From: Oscillospiraceae bacterium | GTDB taxonomy: Bacteria > Bacillota > Clostridia > Oscillospirales > Oscillospiraceae | NCBI GenBank assembly: GCA_009780175.1 | Contig: WRAO01000008.1 | Coordinates: 1-64,000, forward strand | Reading direction: 5' to 3' | Length of the DNA stretch: 64,000 nt | Shown: piece by piece, positions 51,692 to 60,256 of the stretch | Layout of the letters: every line of letters begins with the position of its first letter | Position numbering within the stretch: the first letter of the stretch is position 1 | Position numbers and translations under genes: made by a program | Notes under the pieces: generated by a model | The model's database searches: none | The model's input: the letters and a program-made list of their open reading frames with translations, nothing else | What the model was told of the DNA's origin: nothing

Positions 51692-53095
51692 TTAGCCTTG
51701 GCGATAGACGCGGCCCGGTTCGATGGTGCCGTAGCGTTCCATGAGGAGGTCGGTGACGGTTACGAAGGTGAAGCCGTCCGCCAGGAGCAGGTCGATGGCT
51801 TGGATGGCGGCGTCTATGGTGGTTGGGTAAATGTCGTGCATGAGGATGATGTCGCCGGTGCGGATGCGGATGCCGGTGTGGTCGACGAAATGGCGCATGA
51901 TGGCGTTGACGTTTCTCGTCTCCCAATCTCTGGTATCAACCGACCAGAGGATGATGGGCCAGCCGAACTCCGCCGAGATGGCCTGCACGGTCGAATTCTG
52001 CGCGCCGTAGGGCGGGCGCAGGAGGGTCGGCGTGACGCCGGTTACTTTGCGGATGATATCGCGACTCATGGTGAGTTCGGTTCGGATTCTGTCTGCGCCG
52101 GCACGGGAGAGGTCTGTGTGATTATAGGCGTGGGAGGCAATTTCGTGGCCTTCGTTGACCATACGGATCGCGAGTTCCGGGTTGGAGGCCACGAGCGGAC
52201 CCAGGACGAAGAAGGTCGCGGGGACGTCTCGTTCGTAGAGCGCGTCGAGCAGGCGGCGGGTGTGTGCGGGGTGCGGGCCGTCGTCGAAGGTGATTGCGAT
52301 GAGGCGTTCGCCGGGCTGGCCGGCGGAGCGCAAATAGATCCAGCGGGGGCCGTCCCAGGTGGCGATTTGGAACCAGCTTCTGTCTTGTTGGAGGACGTGG
52401 ACTACTTGCGGCTGCAATCTGCCGCGTTCGGTTCCGCCCGGTTTGTCGTATAGGGCGACTTCTCTGTCTACATAGCGCATGTTGTCTCGCACGTAGATCC
52501 AGCGATCTCCGGCGGGGGTGCTGATGAGGCCCCAGCCGTCGTCTCTGAGTTGGGTGATTTCTACGATCTGCGGGGGGAGGGTTTCTTGCCTTGGGGCTCT
52601 GAAATCTGGGGTTAAATATGTAAGGAAGGACCAGGCCATGTGGTGTTGGATCGGCCTTGGGGGCTCGGGCCGCCATTGGACCCAGTTTTCGCCGAGCCAG
52701 GTGCCGACGCGGAGCCAGTTCCCTTCCTGTTGCAAGACCCTTGCCATCTGTGGGGCGATGGCTGCGACGGGGGCACCGTCTCTGGCGTCGTGGAGGAGGG
52801 TTCCGCTGGGGAGGAAGCGGCGGTTGTCTCTCAGGTAGACCCACCAGTTGTTTCCGTCGTGATTGCGCATGCGGGCCCAGCCGGTTCCGTTGCGATAGGT
52901 TACCTCGATCGTTTGGGCGTTGAAGGAGCCCATGATCTCTGACCGGAAATCTGGGGCGGCGTGGACTACAAAGTCCCATGGCATCTGGTGCCTGTCTTTG
53001 CCTTCCGGCACGGTGAATCCGCTTAGGGTTTGGATGAGAAGCAACACCACAAGAAGTAGTGCTCCGATCCGCAGTGTCTTCTTCAGAAACGCCAC
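51692..53095 (-). CDS. SH3-like-repeat polysaccharide deacetylase
   Basis: A 467-residue secreted enzyme. N-terminal hydrophobic signal (~5-27). Residues ~40-265 hold three to four SH3/YgiM-like repeats rich in Trp (DGWGLIST, DNRRFLP, WVQWRPEP). C-terminal NodB domain: LIAITFDDGPHPAHTRRLLDALYE, ASHAYNHTDLS, LRPPYGAQNSTVQA, LWSVDTRDW and ILMHDIYPTT. The start is taken as GTG 53095 (GGGGG just before); no ATG with a better SD is available. It may bind and deacetylate peptidoglycan. Confidence 0.85.
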   Translation of the reverse strand: MAFLKKTLRIGALLLVVLLLIQTLSGFTVPEGKDRHQMPWDFVVHAAPDFRSEIMGSFNAQTIEVTYRNGTGWARMRNHDGNNWWVYLRDNRRFLPSGTLLHDARDGAPVAAIAPQMARVLQQEGNWLRVGTWLGENWVQWRPEPPRPIQHHMAWSFLTYLTPDFRAPRQETLPPQIVEITQLRDDGWGLISTPAGDRWIYVRDNMRYVDREVALYDKPGGTERGRLQPQVVHVLQQDRSWFQIATWDGPRWIYLRSAGQPGERLIAITFDDGPHPAHTRRLLDALYERDVPATFFVLGPLVASNPELAIRMVNEGHEIASHAYNHTDLSRAGADRIRTELTMSRDIIRKVTGVTPTLLRPPYGAQNSTVQAISAEFGWPIILWSVDTRDWETRNVNAIMRHFVDHTGIRIRTGDIILMHDIYPTTIDAAIQAIDLLLADGFTFVTVTDLLMERYGTIEPGRVYRQG

Positions 53096-53180
53096 CCCCG
53101 TTCAATACTATACTGGAAGAAATTATAGCAGTTCAACAAGGTTTCGTCAAGATTCTCCTGCGTTTTACACACACTGACAA

Positions 53181-53223
53181 AAACCTGCCGCACGGCAATT
53201 ACGCCGCGCGGCAGGTTTTTTTA
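53181..53223 (-). terminator. Terminator of the GTPase gene
   Basis: Stem AACCTGCCGC / GCGGCAGGTT with a loop holding ACGGCAATTACGCC, then T-run on plus and A-run on minus (the gene is minus). Acts for either orientation. Confidence 0.7.
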
Positions 53224-53238
53224 TGTTTTGATCCGGTT

Positions 53239-54570
53239 CTACAGGTTGTGCTCTTTTACGAAGGCGTCGATCACATCGTTGAGGTCGGGTCTGCCGATCT
53301 CTTGGAGAGCGTAGGTTACCCGTGTGCTCGGCTGCTCCATTTTGACGATTCTGGCCAGGTCGATCGGGGTGGCGACGATGATCGCGTCGCAGGGGGTGTT
53401 TTTGATGGTGGCTTCGAGGTCTTTGATCTGTTGCTCACCGTAGCCCATGGCGGGCAGGACTGCGCCGATGTCTGGGTAGATTTCAAAGGTTTCGGCGAGT
53501 TTGCCGACGGCGTAGGGGCGCGGGTCGATGATCTCAGCGGCTCCGAAACGGTGGGCGGCGACGACGCCTGCGCCGATCTTCATGTTGCCGTGGGTGAGGG
53601 TTGGGCCGTCTTCGATGACGAGGACGCGCTTGCCTTTGATGAGTTCGGGCGCGTCTGCCTTGATGGTGGAGGCCGCGTCGATGACAGTTGCGTCGGGGTT
53701 GAGTTTGGTCACATTGTGGCGGACGGTTTGGATGTTTGCGAAGTCCGCGCTGTCGATCTTGTTGATGACGACGACATCGGCGATGCGCAGGGTGACTTCG
53801 CCGGGGTAGTAGCTGCACTCATGGCCGGGGCGGTGCGGGTCTACTACGGTGACCATGAGATCTGGCTCGTAGAAGGGGAAGTCGTTGTTGCCGCCGTCCC
53901 AGAGGATGACGTCACAGCCGGCGGGGTCGTTTTCTACTTGATTGAGGATATCCTGATAATCTACGCCCGCATAGATGACGTTGCCGCGGGTGATGTGGGG
54001 TTCGTATTCTTCCATCTCTTCGATGGTGCAATTGTGTTTTTTCAGGTCGTCCAGGGAGGCGAAGCGTTGGACTCTTTGCTCGTTCAGGTCGCCGTATGGC
54101 ATGGGATGGCGCACGGCGATGACTTTGAGGCCTCTCTCTTTGAGGATCTCGGAGATTTTTGTGGTGGTCTGGCTTTTGCCGCAGCCGGTGCGGATCGCGC
54201 CGACGGCGATGACGGGTTTTTTACTTTTCAGCATGGTTTGTTTCGGGCCGAGCAGGATGAACCCGGCACCGGCGGCGTTGACTCTTGCGCCGACACCCAT
54301 GACATGGGCATAGTTTACGTCGCTATAGGAGAAGACGCAGGCGTCTGCTCCGTATTTTCCGATGATGGCTTCCAGTTCCTCTTCCGCGTAGATGGGGATG
54401 CCGTTGGGATAGAGGTCTCCGGCGAGTTCTTTGGGGTAGGTGCGGTCTGCGATGTCCGGAATTTGCGCGGCGGTGAACGCGACCACTTCGTAGTTTGCGT
54501 TGCCTCTGAAATAGGTGTTGAAATTGTGGAAGTCTCTGCCTGCGGCGCCGATGATGATGATTTTCTTCAT
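53239..54570 (-). CDS. Cyclic 2,3-diphosphoglycerate synthetase-like GTPase
   Basis: A 443-residue protein. Start ATG 54570 (AAGGGGA SD). Starts IIIIGAAGRDFHNFNTYFRGN (Rossmann-like), then Walker A AVGAIRTGCGKSQTTTKI (~residue 124-136), and VILWDGGNNDFPFYEPDLMVTVVDPHRPGHE and VVVINKIDSADF (NKxD) of the GTPase fold. Clostridial relatives are called cyclic 2,3-diphosphoglycerate synthetases or GTPases linked with nucleoside/amino-acid metabolism. The true reaction is not known from sequence. Has its own promoter. Confidence 0.8.
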   Translation of the reverse strand: MKKIIIIGAAGRDFHNFNTYFRGNANYEVVAFTAAQIPDIADRTYPKELAGDLYPNGIPIYAEEELEAIIGKYGADACVFSYSDVNYAHVMGVGARVNAAGAGFILLGPKQTMLKSKKPVIAVGAIRTGCGKSQTTTKISEILKERGLKVIAVRHPMPYGDLNEQRVQRFASLDDLKKHNCTIEEMEEYEPHITRGNVIYAGVDYQDILNQVENDPAGCDVILWDGGNNDFPFYEPDLMVTVVDPHRPGHECSYYPGEVTLRIADVVVINKIDSADFANIQTVRHNVTKLNPDATVIDAASTIKADAPELIKGKRVLVIEDGPTLTHGNMKIGAGVVAAHRFGAAEIIDPRPYAVGKLAETFEIYPDIGAVLPAMGYGEQQIKDLEATIKNTPCDAIIVATPIDLARIVKMEQPSTRVTYALQEIGRPDLNDVIDAFVKEHNL

Positions 54571-54606
54571 TGTGATCCCCTTCCTTGGTATACATATGAC
54601 TGTATT

Positions 54607-54635
54607 ATTATACAACATGGGACGATGTCTCGCAA
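54607..54635 (-). promoter_or_regulatory. Promoter of the GTPase gene
   Basis: Minus-strand TTGCGA (54635-54630), 17-bp spacer, TATAAT (54612-54607), ~37 bp before the ATG. Confidence 0.75.
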
Positions 54636-54678
54636 GACTTTGTTTGAGTTGTTTCATACTATTTTCTTTGTTATTTTC

Positions 54679-54928
54679 TTATGAGCCTACAGCTCACTGC
54701 GCTCGTTTCGCCGAGGGCGACCTACTTTTTGCTTCGCCAAAAAGTAGGCAAAAAGGCGATTCAAGAGAAGCCGAATGGTTTCTCTTGAAAATCTCTTCCT
54801 TTTGACTTGTATGCACAGCAAAACAGAACATCACAGCTTCCGCCTCGCCCGGTGGAAGGGGGTGCCATGCGAAAAAATCACCGCACATTCGTCTCGTGCA
54901 ACGAGCATTGCGAGCCGCAGGCTCATAA
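54679..54928. repeat. Dispersed repeat copy 4, a MITE-like element with terminal inverted repeats
   Basis: 250 bp bounded by a 29-bp inverted repeat: left TTATGAGCCTACAGCTCACT... and right ...AACGAGCATTGCGAGCCGCAGG, matching at 23 of 29 positions. Inside are the CCTACTTTTTG/CAAAAAGTAGG hairpin, a TTCAAGAGAAGCCGAATGGTTTCTCTTGA hairpin (one mismatch; quoted in parts), AAAATCTCTTCCTTTTGAC and the cgcctcgcccgg part. Located between the GTPase gene and a small gene. Confidence 0.85.
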
Positions 54929-55003
54929 AATAGAACTACATAGCAAAGAATAGCAACGACCTCCTTTGGAAAGCATAAGCCAAAAAGAGGAGCGTGACGA
55001 CAC

Positions 55004-55240
55004 ATGACACAACCCTTCATCGGCATGGGCAAAGCCCCAGACGGCATCGACCTACCGCTTGGTTTCTCTATGGGCCTCTCTATGCACCCAAGGGCCGCCG
55101 AAACCTTTGGTAAAATGAGCACAGACGAGAAATGGGCCGCTATCCGTTATGTCCAGTCCGGCACTTCCGGCGAAGAGGCCAAGCGCCGGATCGAAGGCGC
55201 GATCCGGCAGATGGAGATCGGCCAAACGAGGCTTTCCTAA
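55004..55240 (+). CDS. Small conserved Clostridia-type protein
   Basis: A 78-residue protein (MTQPFIGMGKAPDGIDLPLGFSMGL, then SMHPRAAETFGKMSTDEKWAAIRYVQSG). It resembles short Firmicutes proteins with 'LPLGFGMALAQNPEAxxRF-xLSDAEKQ' and a helical 'EEAKRRI' end. Function unknown. SD AGAGGAG is a little distant (11 nt). Followed by a strong terminator. Confidence 0.55.
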   Translation: MTQPFIGMGKAPDGIDLPLGFSMGLSMHPRAAETFGKMSTDEKWAAIRYVQSGTSGEEAKRRIEGAIRQMEIGQTRLS

Positions 55241-55244
55241 CAGA

Positions 55245-55276
55245 AAATCCCCCGCCGATTGGCGGGGGATTTCTTG
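55245..55276. terminator. Bidirectional terminator between the small gene and spoIIIAH
   Basis: 12-bp stem AAATCCCCCGCC / GGCGGGGGATTT with GATT loop. Confidence 0.88.
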
Positions 55277-55277
55277 C

Positions 55278-55892
55278 CTAGTGGACTGGTATAATTGTCA
55301 AATCCGCCGCCGAGATGCCGAGTTCGCTGATGACGGCCTCGGTGATCCGGGCGACTTCCACGTCACTCAATCCCGTGGGGCCTGCGCTGGCGATGACGCT
55401 GACACCCTCATTGCGGATGAAGACCACGACTTGCGCGAAATCTTTGGCCATCAGAATGTTCTCCAACTGCGCTTCTTGGAGGGCAAAGGTCGCCATGGCG
55501 GTAATGGCGGAAAAGGCGCTGTCTATCTCCTGTTGGGAGGCCGTGCCGATGGCGGCGGCTTCTTGGAGGAGCGTGGTGGCGCTGTCTCTCGCCTGTTCCC
55601 GGGTCAGACGCGCCGAGTCGAAATAGCTGATGGCTGCGGCACTGAGCGCGGGGCCGGGTTGTTCTCCGAAGAAGAGACTTTCTGTGTCTTGGCTTTCGTT
55701 ATTTTGCTGCTGATTTTCCCGCTCCTGCCCAACGGCGTCTTCGATTGTTCGGTCGCCCGGCAGATTCTCCGTCGCGACTGGTGTGTTCGCGGCGAGGTCT
55801 TGGCCTCTGTTGTAGGACCAGTTTAAGTAGACCGCCACCGCCACGAACAAGAGCACTGTGAGTATCACTGCATTGCGTTTGAACACTTTCAT
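55278..55892 (-). CDS. spoIIIAH: Stage III sporulation protein AH
   Basis: A 204-residue SpoIIIAH-like protein starting at MKVFKRNAVILTVLLFVAVAVYLNWSYN (ATG 55892, AGGAGG 9 nt away). One N-terminal membrane helix, then a charged linker and a YscJ/FliF-like ring domain (SYFDSARLTREQARDSATTLLQEA, AQLENILMAKDFAQVVVFIRNEGVSVIAS). It forms the mother-cell half of the A-Q feeding channel with SpoIIQ. Last gene of the spoIIIA operon. Confidence 0.9.
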   Translation of the reverse strand: MKVFKRNAVILTVLLFVAVAVYLNWSYNRGQDLAANTPVATENLPGDRTIEDAVGQERENQQQNNESQDTESLFFGEQPGPALSAAAISYFDSARLTREQARDSATTLLQEAAAIGTASQQEIDSAFSAITAMATFALQEAQLENILMAKDFAQVVVFIRNEGVSVIASAGPTGLSDVEVARITEAVISELGISAADLTIIPVH

Positions 55893-55905
55893 ACCTTTCA
55901 TCCTC

Positions 55906-56448
55906 CTAGTCATTTCTGTCCTCCTCGATCACACGCATGGGCGTTACCGTAATTCGATCTGTTCCGAGGCCCGTGAGGGCCGCTACGGCTTGGGTGAGTT
56001 GCAGTCTTACCGTGGCGTTGTGCGCTCCCTCACTCACGATCAGGGCACCTTGGAACTCCGGATAGCGGTAGCGGAGCGTCACCTCAGACTGGGTGCCCGC
56101 GCCCGTGGAGATGGTGACGGTCGCCCGCCGGCCTGATTGGTCTTCATCCACAGCCACCTCCTGTTCCAATGAAGTTCTGAGACTTAGCATGACGATCACT
56201 TCTCCCGCGCCCTCGATTTGCGAGAGCGCGTAGGCCAGACGTGCTTCCTTTTCCTCCAGAGAGAAGGCCAGCGGGTGCTCTGCCGGCGTTTGTGGCGGGG
56301 CCGCCGCAGTCGGAGCCGTCCCGCCGCCGAAGGGCCAGATGAGGATCACCACGCCGAGAAGGAGCACGAGGCATACATACTTGTTCTTCTCGATCACTTT
56401 GAGAAACTTGGTCACATCCACAGGCGATCTTGCTTTTTTCTCATTCAT
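55906..56448 (-). CDS. spoIIIAG: Stage III sporulation protein AG
   Basis: A 180-residue protein with one N-terminal helix (YVCLVLLLGVVILIWPFGG), then a domain with EARLAYALSQIEGAGEVIVMLSLRTS and YPEFQGALIVSEGAHNATVRLQLTQAVAALTGLGTDRITVTPM. It forms a ring in the forespore channel. Overlaps the preceding AF gene by 8 nt. Confidence 0.9.
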   Translation of the reverse strand: MNEKKARSPVDVTKFLKVIEKNKYVCLVLLLGVVILIWPFGGGTAPTAAAPPQTPAEHPLAFSLEEKEARLAYALSQIEGAGEVIVMLSLRTSLEQEVAVDEDQSGRRATVTISTGAGTQSEVTLRYRYPEFQGALIVSEGAHNATVRLQLTQAVAALTGLGTDRITVTPMRVIEEDRND

Positions 56449-56935
56449 TCGTTTCGCTCCAGTACTGTCGTTCGACTGGGATCCCGAAAGTCCCGGTCAA
56501 AAATTCGGATAGTGCGCTCTGTTGGCTCTGTGTGTGAGGTCCGGAAATCCAGATTCGGTGGGGGTAGAGCCAACCGTCTGAGCCCCTGGCTGTGGCCACC
56601 TCAATGTCCAGGCCGACTAGTCCCAAAGATTCGGCTTTGTCCAATATATATGCCTCGCTCCGCTCCCTTATGATTAGACTTGAGAGCCTTTCTTGTTCAA
56701 CCTCCCATTCCGCCGTCCGCGTCTCGAGAGAACTCTCAAATCCAGCGATATTTTGGGAGAAGGCCGCGTAATCAAACTCTACGATGGGCGCGATAAGGGC
56801 AATTATAGTCCCGAGGCCTGCCACCAGTCCCACCACGGCGCGGGGACGGCCCTTCGGTGTCAGCGTCATGGCAATGGCGGCAAGGAAAGCCGCGCCGGTG
56901 AGCCCGAGCACCCAGATACGGATTAGTTCGGTCAT
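56441..56935 (-). CDS. spoIIIAF: Stage III sporulation protein AF
   Basis: A 164-residue protein starting at ATG 56935 (MTELIRIWVLGLTGAAFLAAIAMT...). Two N-terminal membrane helices, the GLGTIIALIAPI block and a soluble domain. Typical of SpoIIIAF between AE and AG. Overlaps AG. Confidence 0.85.
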   Translation of the reverse strand: MTELIRIWVLGLTGAAFLAAIAMTLTPKGRPRAVVGLVAGLGTIIALIAPIVEFDYAAFSQNIAGFESSLETRTAEWEVEQERLSSLIIRERSEAYILDKAESLGLVGLDIEVATARGSDGWLYPHRIWISGPHTQSQQSALSEFLTGTFGIPVERQYWSETNE

Positions 56936-56996
56936 GTGCGAGCCACCCGCCTTTCTTTTATCTTGATGATCCCCCACCCGATGACGGGGATCATCT

Positions 56997-58109
56997 CTAT
57001 CTAATTACCAGCCTCATCATCGAGATAATCGAGAAAAATAGCATCATCGCCCCCGCCCCCACGAGGCCCATAATCATACCGAAGGCGGTGCCGAGGTCGC
57101 TGATGAGGCCGCCGGTGCGTTTATCGGTTACAGCGCTGGATAGGCCGGCGGCGGCTTTGAACATAAGGTAGTGTGCGCCCAGTTGGAGGATGGGGATCAG
57201 GCAGACGGCGAGGATCACGAGCAGTCCGACCACGCCGATTCCGTTTCGCACCAGCATAGCGCCCGCCAACACAGTCTCAGCGGCGTCCGCCACGATACCG
57301 CCGACCACGGGCAGGGCCATGGAAATAGTAGTCTTCGCCACGCGGGTAGTTACCACATCGGCGGACCCGGAGACGACGCCGGTGATGGTGAGGTAGCCCA
57401 CGAAGGAGATCATTATGGCAGTGATGAGTACGCCTGTCACCCATTTAATCAGGTTCGCAGCGCCTCGCAGACCATCTCCGCCGAGCGCGGCGCTACCGAT
57501 TACAGCGGCGATATAGGCATAGATGAGCGGCAGGATCACGCGGGCGGATAGGGTGATGAGGATGTCGAAGAAAAGAATCGTCCCCGCATATTTCACCGCC
57601 GCCGAGGTGAGGGCGCCTCCGGCGGTCGAGGCCGCGGCCAGGGCGGGGAACAGGGACTTTGAGAAGATTTCGAGTTCTCTAAGCGTATTCATTCCGAGGC
57701 CGATGAACGCGCCGGATGAACCGATCGCCACGCTCGCGATGGCTAGAACGCCCACGAGGGGCACATAGTTCGTCGCGCCGTCGCCCGAGCTCTCGTAGAG
57801 GGATCCGACAAGCCCCGTGAGGAGGGCGATGACCATCACGAGCGCAGCGCTACGGGCCGACTCGCGGAATACGCTGCCCAGCTGGCCCAACAGATTTTGC
57901 AGGAGATTCTGAAGCGCGCTGTCAAAGCTTGTCCCGAGGCCAAGGTCTGTGCCATCGAGCAAATCTCTGGCTCCATCGGGGACGGCGGCTTCCAACTCGT
58001 TGATCCCGACGGCTTCGGGTTGCCAGTTGGCGGGGGTCCACTCGTCCACCGCAGAGGCAGAGGTATGGAGGCAGATGAGCAGCAGGAACACGATCAGGAG
58101 CCGTCTCAT
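56997..58109 (-). CDS. spoIIIAE: Stage III sporulation protein AE
   Basis: A 370-residue multi-spanning protein. N-terminal signal-like segment, then DLLDGTDLGLGTSFDSALQNLLQNLLGQLGSVFRESARSAALV; TRVAKTTISMALPVVGGIVADAAETVLAGAMLVRNGIGVVGLLVILAVC marks the SpoIIIAE core. It is a large membrane part of the SpoIIIA complex. It overlaps SpoIIIAD by 4 nt. Confidence 0.92.
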   Translation of the reverse strand: MRRLLIVFLLLICLHTSASAVDEWTPANWQPEAVGINELEAAVPDGARDLLDGTDLGLGTSFDSALQNLLQNLLGQLGSVFRESARSAALVMVIALLTGLVGSLYESSGDGATNYVPLVGVLAIASVAIGSSGAFIGLGMNTLRELEIFSKSLFPALAAASTAGGALTSAAVKYAGTILFFDILITLSARVILPLIYAYIAAVIGSAALGGDGLRGAANLIKWVTGVLITAIMISFVGYLTITGVVSGSADVVTTRVAKTTISMALPVVGGIVADAAETVLAGAMLVRNGIGVVGLLVILAVCLIPILQLGAHYLMFKAAAGLSSAVTDKRTGGLISDLGTAFGMIMGLVGAGAMMLFFSIISMMRLVIR

Positions 58110-58492
58110 AAAAGCCCTCCGATCATCTGGAACACGGTTTGCATGAGCGGGAGGGCGATATAGAGCGCGGCGACCGTCCCGGCCAGTTCCACCGCGGAGG
58201 CGATGGCGCTCTGACCCGCGTCTTTGCAGATGTCTGACGCGAGGCGGGTGATGATCGCGATTCCCACAGTTCGCAGGAGTGGGCTGAGGAGTGCGGGGGA
58301 CAGCCCCGCAGCATCGTGCAGCGCTTCCAGAAAGTCCACAATGGCGCTGACGAGTTCCATGCCTAGACCTACCATCAGCAGTGTGACGGCGAGGGCCAAT
58401 ACGAGTCCCATCTCGGGGCTATTTTTCCGGATCACCAGGCAGAGCACGGAGCCTACGAGGCCGAGGATCACAGCGCGAATTACGAGGTCCAT
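58106..58492 (-). CDS. spoIIIAD: Stage III sporulation protein AD
   Basis: A 128-residue membrane protein (VIRAVILGLVGSVLCLVIRKNSPEMGLVLALAVTLLMVGLGMELVSAIVDFLEAL, then TRLASDICKDAGQSAIASAVELAGTVAALYIALPL), typical of SpoIIIAD (FliP/Q-like). It ends in the AE overlap. Confidence 0.9.
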   Translation of the reverse strand: MDLVIRAVILGLVGSVLCLVIRKNSPEMGLVLALAVTLLMVGLGMELVSAIVDFLEALHDAAGLSPALLSPLLRTVGIAIITRLASDICKDAGQSAIASAVELAGTVAALYIALPLMQTVFQMIGGLL

Positions 58493-58494
58493 CG

Positions 58495-58692
58495 CTAAAA
58501 CCCGAATAGTTGGCGGATCAGCTCGAAGAGATTGTAAATCTCCTGTACGATAATCACCAGCACCACAACGAGCCCGGCGATGGTGGTCATCAGCGCTTGG
58601 TCATCCCGCCCGGCGCGGGTGAGCAAGGAGTTCAATACGGCGACAAGGATTCCAACCGCCGCGATGCGAAAAATGAGATCGACATTTATCAT
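58495..58692 (-). CDS. spoIIIAC: Stage III sporulation protein AC
   Basis: A 65-residue protein with two membrane helices (IFRIAAVGILVAVLNSLLTRAGRDDQALMTTIAGLVVVLVIIVQEI), typical of SpoIIIAC. It lies 2 bp before SpoIIIAD. Confidence 0.92.
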   Translation of the reverse strand: MINVDLIFRIAAVGILVAVLNSLLTRAGRDDQALMTTIAGLVVVLVIIVQEIYNLFELIRQLFGF

Positions 58693-58758
58693 TGGTATGA
58701 TTCACCTGCCCTTTGTTGTCTGTTGTGTTGGAGTGCGTTGCGAAACCAGCGGGCGCCC

Positions 58759-59274
58759 CTACAATAGAATAATCACCACGAACACGCCGACGGAGATTCC
58801 CAATACCGCGTGGACGCGTCCGCCTTTTGCGCGCTCGTCTTCGGCACGGCGGAGATAGGTTTCAAGGCGTCGCTGTGCGTAGACGAAGGCGTCTCTCTGC
58901 TGCTCGGTGTCATACCGCCCGAGAGAACGGCCGAGGTCGATTAGGGTTTGCCGCTCTTCCTCCGTCAGTTCCAGTTCACTCGTGCGTTCTACGGCGGTTT
59001 TCCAGATGAGATAGAAACTCCGCATCCCGATTGTTGCGAGTTCTGCGGATACTCGTTGAAAGAACCGGCTGATCGGCGGGTCGGATTCGCGGCACTGTTG
59101 TTCGATGAGCTCCGGGAGCGGCGTGAGTCGGTCGCAAATCTCACTCTTCATCGTCTCAAGCGCGGCGATGAGCCCACTGAGCGTCCGGACGCGGGCGACC
59201 ATGCGCCACATACTGGAGAGGCCGATGAGGGCTGTGGCGCCGATAATCAAAATCGCCCCGACAGCGCTCAACAT
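58759..59274 (-). CDS. spoIIIAB: Stage III sporulation protein AB
   Basis: A 171-residue protein starting at ATG 59274 (MLSAVGAILIIGATALIGLSS), with N- and C-terminal membrane helices. The SARVRTLSGLIAALETMKSEICDRLTPLPELIE block and CRESDPPISRFFQRVS fit SpoIIIAB (GspF-like). It overlaps SpoIIIAA by 7 nt. A short stretch of CCCCTACA repeat overlaps its stop. Confidence 0.88.
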   Translation of the reverse strand: MLSAVGAILIIGATALIGLSSMWRMVARVRTLSGLIAALETMKSEICDRLTPLPELIEQQCRESDPPISRFFQRVSAELATIGMRSFYLIWKTAVERTSELELTEEERQTLIDLGRSLGRYDTEQQRDAFVYAQRRLETYLRRAEDERAKGGRVHAVLGISVGVFVVIILL

Positions 59275-60182
59275 AGGGCGCCCCCCAACTCCTTCACGGT
59301 ATAAGCCCGTCCGCTCCCTGCGCCGCTGATGAGCACGAGGCGTGTGAAAAGCCCTTTGCGGACCATGCGGCGGTAGAGGGGTTTCTTCAACAAATCTTCC
59401 CATTTGTGTCCGTGGGCGGTGGCGAGGAGGGTCACGCCGCAGTTTGCCGCGCTCTCCAGGGCTGCCGTGTCTGCGGCGGCGGTAATTTCGTCCATGGCGA
59501 TGACCTCGGGATTCATGGCTTTGAGCAGCATCAGCACAGCCTTGTCCTTGGGGCATCCGGCAATGATATCCGTCCGGCTGCCGAGGTCCATTTGGGGGAT
59601 GCCGTCTCGCATGGCCGCGAGTTCACCGCGTTCGTCCGCCACGGCAACGCGCCGCCCACCGTCGGACCATTGGCGGATGATATCGCGGAGCACGGTCGTC
59701 TTCCCGCCGCCCGGTGGGGAAAGAATCAGGGTGGAATGCAGGACACCCCGCTCCTTGAGCTGGGGCAGGATACCGTCCGCCACGCCGGGGATTTCTTTGG
59801 TGATGCGGATCGCGGCGGAGCCCAGATGGGCGAAACCCGTCACCTCCCCTTCTCGGGCGGCAACCTGTCCACCCAGACCGATGCGACAGCCGCCGCGCGC
59901 GGTTATGTAGCCGTGCCGCAGACTATCCCTGACCGCGTGGGCTGAGGCGGCGGAGGCAATCTCTAATACGGCAGTGAGTTCCTTCACCGTGACCGGGGCG
60001 CTCGCGAAGGGTCGCTCCCCTTCAGGGAGCACGATGGCGGGCACATGCCCAATGCGCAGGCGAAATTCCTCGGCCTTGGCCTTGTCCATCTCGTCAATGA
60101 GCCGGGCGGGGCCACGGAGATGGTAAGGCAAAAGTTCGACGGCTTCATCGTAGCGGTTGATTAATGGGATGACTTTGTCCAT
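59268..60182 (-). CDS. spoIIIAA: Stage III sporulation protein AA (ATPase)
   Basis: A 304-residue secretion-type ATPase. Walker A LILSPPGGGKTTVLRDII (~154-170), Walker B region PEVIAMDEITAAADTAALE, and CGVTLLATAHGHK typical of the family. It powers the SpoIIIA-SpoIIQ channel between mother cell and forespore. First gene of the spoIIIA operon, with a sigmaE-like promoter upstream. SD AGAGGTGATT. Confidence 0.93.
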   Translation of the reverse strand: MDKVIPLINRYDEAVELLPYHLRGPARLIDEMDKAKAEEFRLRIGHVPAIVLPEGERPFASAPVTVKELTAVLEIASAASAHAVRDSLRHGYITARGGCRIGLGGQVAAREGEVTGFAHLGSAAIRITKEIPGVADGILPQLKERGVLHSTLILSPPGGGKTTVLRDIIRQWSDGGRRVAVADERGELAAMRDGIPQMDLGSRTDIIAGCPKDKAVLMLLKAMNPEVIAMDEITAAADTAALESAANCGVTLLATAHGHKWEDLLKKPLYRRMVRKGLFTRLVLISGAGSGRAYTVKELGGALC

Positions 60183-60209
60183 TTGGAATCACCTCTTTTG
60201 TTGATGGTT

Positions 60210-60240
60210 TATTCTATTTTCCTTTGGACAAGGATATGAC
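60210..60240 (-). promoter_or_regulatory. SigmaE-like promoter of spoIIIA
   Basis: Minus-strand GTCATATC (60240-60233), 14-bp spacer, AATAGAATA (60218-60210). This resembles the sigmaE consensus (KMATATW, 14 bp, CATACAnT). Expected for a spoIIIA operon. A MITE-like copy lies ~20 bp upstream. Confidence 0.55.
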
Positions 60241-60256
60241 AGGTTGCTTTCTATAT

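Noticed and set aside
53059..54684. 541-codon plus-strand open frame opposite the GTPase
   Set aside because: It is an antisense shadow of a codon-biased gene. The minus frame has Walker A, NKxD, an SD and a promoter.
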